Source: Mariprofundaceae bacterium
GTDB lineage: Bacteria; Pseudomonadota; Zetaproteobacteria; Mariprofundales; Mariprofundaceae
Direction: 5' to 3'
Length of the DNA: 7,048 nucleotides
NCBI GenBank assembly: GCA_030950875.1
Contig: JAUZQS010000045.1
Span: 1 to 7,048, forward strand
Positions within the stretch are counted from its first letter, which is position 1. Every line of letters begins with the position of its first letter. The translations under genes were made by a program, and so were the position numbers. Below, piece after piece: positions 6,530-7,048 of this stretch. The notes below the pieces were generated by a model. That model saw only the letters and a list, made by a program, of their open reading frames with translations. It did no database searches and was not told where the DNA came from.

Positions 6530-6769
6530 ATGATTATACACTGCACAAAAAAGCTGGCAGCCAAACTGCCTGATGTAAGCGATGTAGCTTTGGATGAAGT
6601 CAATCCCCTGGGAAGTTGGCACGCCAATATCTACACCATTCAAAACCACGATTGCATCATATTTTGCCATGACAAAACCCGCTTTGCCCTCTTTATAGCA
6701 GGTTTAACGAAAGCGCATTTTGCCAACTTGGACTATTACTTTCAGGATTTATTTGCCAACAATCAATAG
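6530..6769 (+). CDS. DUF6933-like protein, probably C-terminally truncated
   Basis: The 79-residue product starts MIIHCTKKLAAKLPDV and continues with LGSWHANIYTI, a Cys-x-x-FCHD-x-TR-type segment (CIIFCHDKTRFALF) and AGLTKAHFANL. This matches my memory of the N-terminal half of DUF6933 proteins, small proteins of unknown function and roughly 150-170 residues. Here the frame ends shortly after the aligned LF (DLFANNQ). The last two codons and the stop lie in the repeat copy that starts at 6761, so the original C-terminal half seems to have been replaced. Start choice: ATG 6530 matches the family N-terminus and has AGGA eight bases upstream. No signal peptide or membrane segment is seen. The product may be non-functional, but the remaining frame is intact. 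The role of the family is not known to me. Confidence 0.65.
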   Translation: MIIHCTKKLAAKLPDVSDVALDEVNPLGSWHANIYTIQNHDCIIFCHDKTRFALFIAGLTKAHFANLDYYFQDLFANNQ

Positions 6770-6888
6770 GGTCAGACTCGATTGATTTGTTAACATTGTT
6801 ATTTATCCTTTTATACAAACAACTTATATCACAATTCATCATAAAATCCCCACTACTAGAAAATCAATCGAGTCTGACCCCATCGATT
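6761..6888. mobile_element. MITE-like element with 28-bp inverted ends
   Basis: The 28-bp ends 6761-6788 and 6861-6888 are inverted copies with 26 of 28 positions matching. The inner 20 bp (GGGTCAGACTCGATTGATTT at 6769-6788, its complement at 6861-6880) is perfect. The 72 bp between the arms are AT-rich and carry no credible gene. Within the left arm, AATCAAT (6761-6767) pairs with ATTGATT (6781-6787), so each end can also fold alone. No clear target-site duplication is visible. The shape fits a non-autonomous miniature element or an IS remnant. I recall GGGTCAGA-type repeats near small Y1 transposases in proteobacteria, but that is unverified. Confidence 0.6.
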
Positions 6889-6899
6889 TCGGAAGTTAA

Positions 6900-7048
6900 T
6901 CAGAAAAACAATGAGGGAGAGACATTAAACCGTTTGGAAAGCCTTTCGATGTGTGTTTTACTCAATGCTTTCTTGCCAGAAAGAATCTGGCTCACATAAG
7001 ACTTACCACCTAGATCTTCCTTGAAATCAGAATAGGCAAGCTTATGTT
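6900..7048 (-). CDS. HigA-type antitoxin, C-terminal part (partial, runs off the right edge)
   Basis: Reading the minus strand from the right edge gives 48 codons ending in TGA at 6902-6900. They include AYSDFKEDLGGKSYVSQILSG and KKALSKTHIERLSKRFNVSPSLFF. The LGGKSxVSxILSGKxxLS core followed by IxRLxxRFxVSPxLFF is the helix-turn-helix end of HigA-like antitoxins (COG5499 group), where the usual form is close to LGSKSRVSEILSGKRPLSLEHIRRL. Such proteins neutralise a HigB-type mRNA interferase and repress their own operon. The N-terminus, promoter and any toxin gene lie beyond the window. The gene converges on the DUF6933-like frame, and its stop is 11 bp from the inverted-repeat element. An orphan XRE-type regulator remains possible. 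Confidence 0.75.
   Translation of the reverse strand, partial: HKLAYSDFKEDLGGKSYVSQILSGKKALSKTHIERLSKRFNVSPSLFF

Noticed and set aside
6400..6561. AGCTGGCAGC repeated at 6400-6409 and 6552-6561
   Set aside because: The second copy is inside the coding sequence for KLAAKL and the match stops at 10 bases, so chance is a sufficient explanation.
6425..6670. Minus-strand 81-codon frame opposite the DUF6933-like gene
   Set aside because: The plus-strand frame has recognisable family sequence, and the antisense translation has none.
6450..6900. Integron-type gene cassette around the DUF6933-like gene
   Set aside because: I find no GTTRRRY core pair or attC-like imperfect palindrome. GTTAACA at 6789 does not fit the consensus. 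The flanking repeats are of a different kind.
6787..6999. Plus-strand 70-codon open frame across the right arm of the element and the antitoxin region
   Set aside because: It is antisense to the HigA-like frame, which has a clear family pattern. Its own translation resembles no family, and its first half comes from the AT-rich centre of the element.

Overview
The window reads as chromosomal DNA of a Gram-negative proteobacterium. It has a periplasmic lipoprotein carrier (LolA), a FadL-family outer-membrane protein, and the block ftsK-lolA-rarA-crcB, an order I know from proteobacteria such as Pseudomonas. The DNA looks moderately AT-rich by eye (not counted). The first 37 bases appear to be the last codons of a ribonuclease J gene. 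RNase J followed by ftsK and lolA is an order I associate with Geobacter-like lineages, not with enterics. A zetaproteobacterial or similar origin is only a guess.

Bases 1-5711 form one tightly packed plus-strand gene cluster: RNase J tail (TAATG overlap) - ftsK (ATGA overlap) - lolA (3-nt gap) - FadL/OmpP1-family outer-membrane protein (43-nt gap) - rarA (ATGA overlap) - crcB/fluC. Short gaps and start/stop overlaps imply co-transcription and translational coupling. The products serve chromosome segregation at the septum (FtsK), envelope biogenesis (LolA and the porin), replication-fork maintenance (RarA) and fluoride export (CrcB). After a 100-base gap comes ssb (5812-6297), closed by a strong intrinsic terminator at 6333-6362. 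RarA and SSB both work at the replication fork, so their proximity makes sense.

From about 6363 to the end the character changes from core to accessory DNA. There is a GC-rich run of small hairpins. Next comes a short DUF6933-like reading frame, whose stop codon lies inside a repeat and which appears to have lost its C-terminal half. A compact 128-bp element with 28-bp inverted ends follows. Last is the 3' end of a minus-strand HigA-type antitoxin gene that runs off the right edge. A third copy of the repeat core lies upstream of the DUF6933-like frame, so that frame is bracketed by repeats. I see no complete transposase, CRISPR array, tRNA or rRNA.

The core genes are ordinary. The part that deserves attention is the repeat-bounded segment 6434-6888 and its convergent arrangement with the antitoxin gene. 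I do not see clear evidence for a wholly new biological system.
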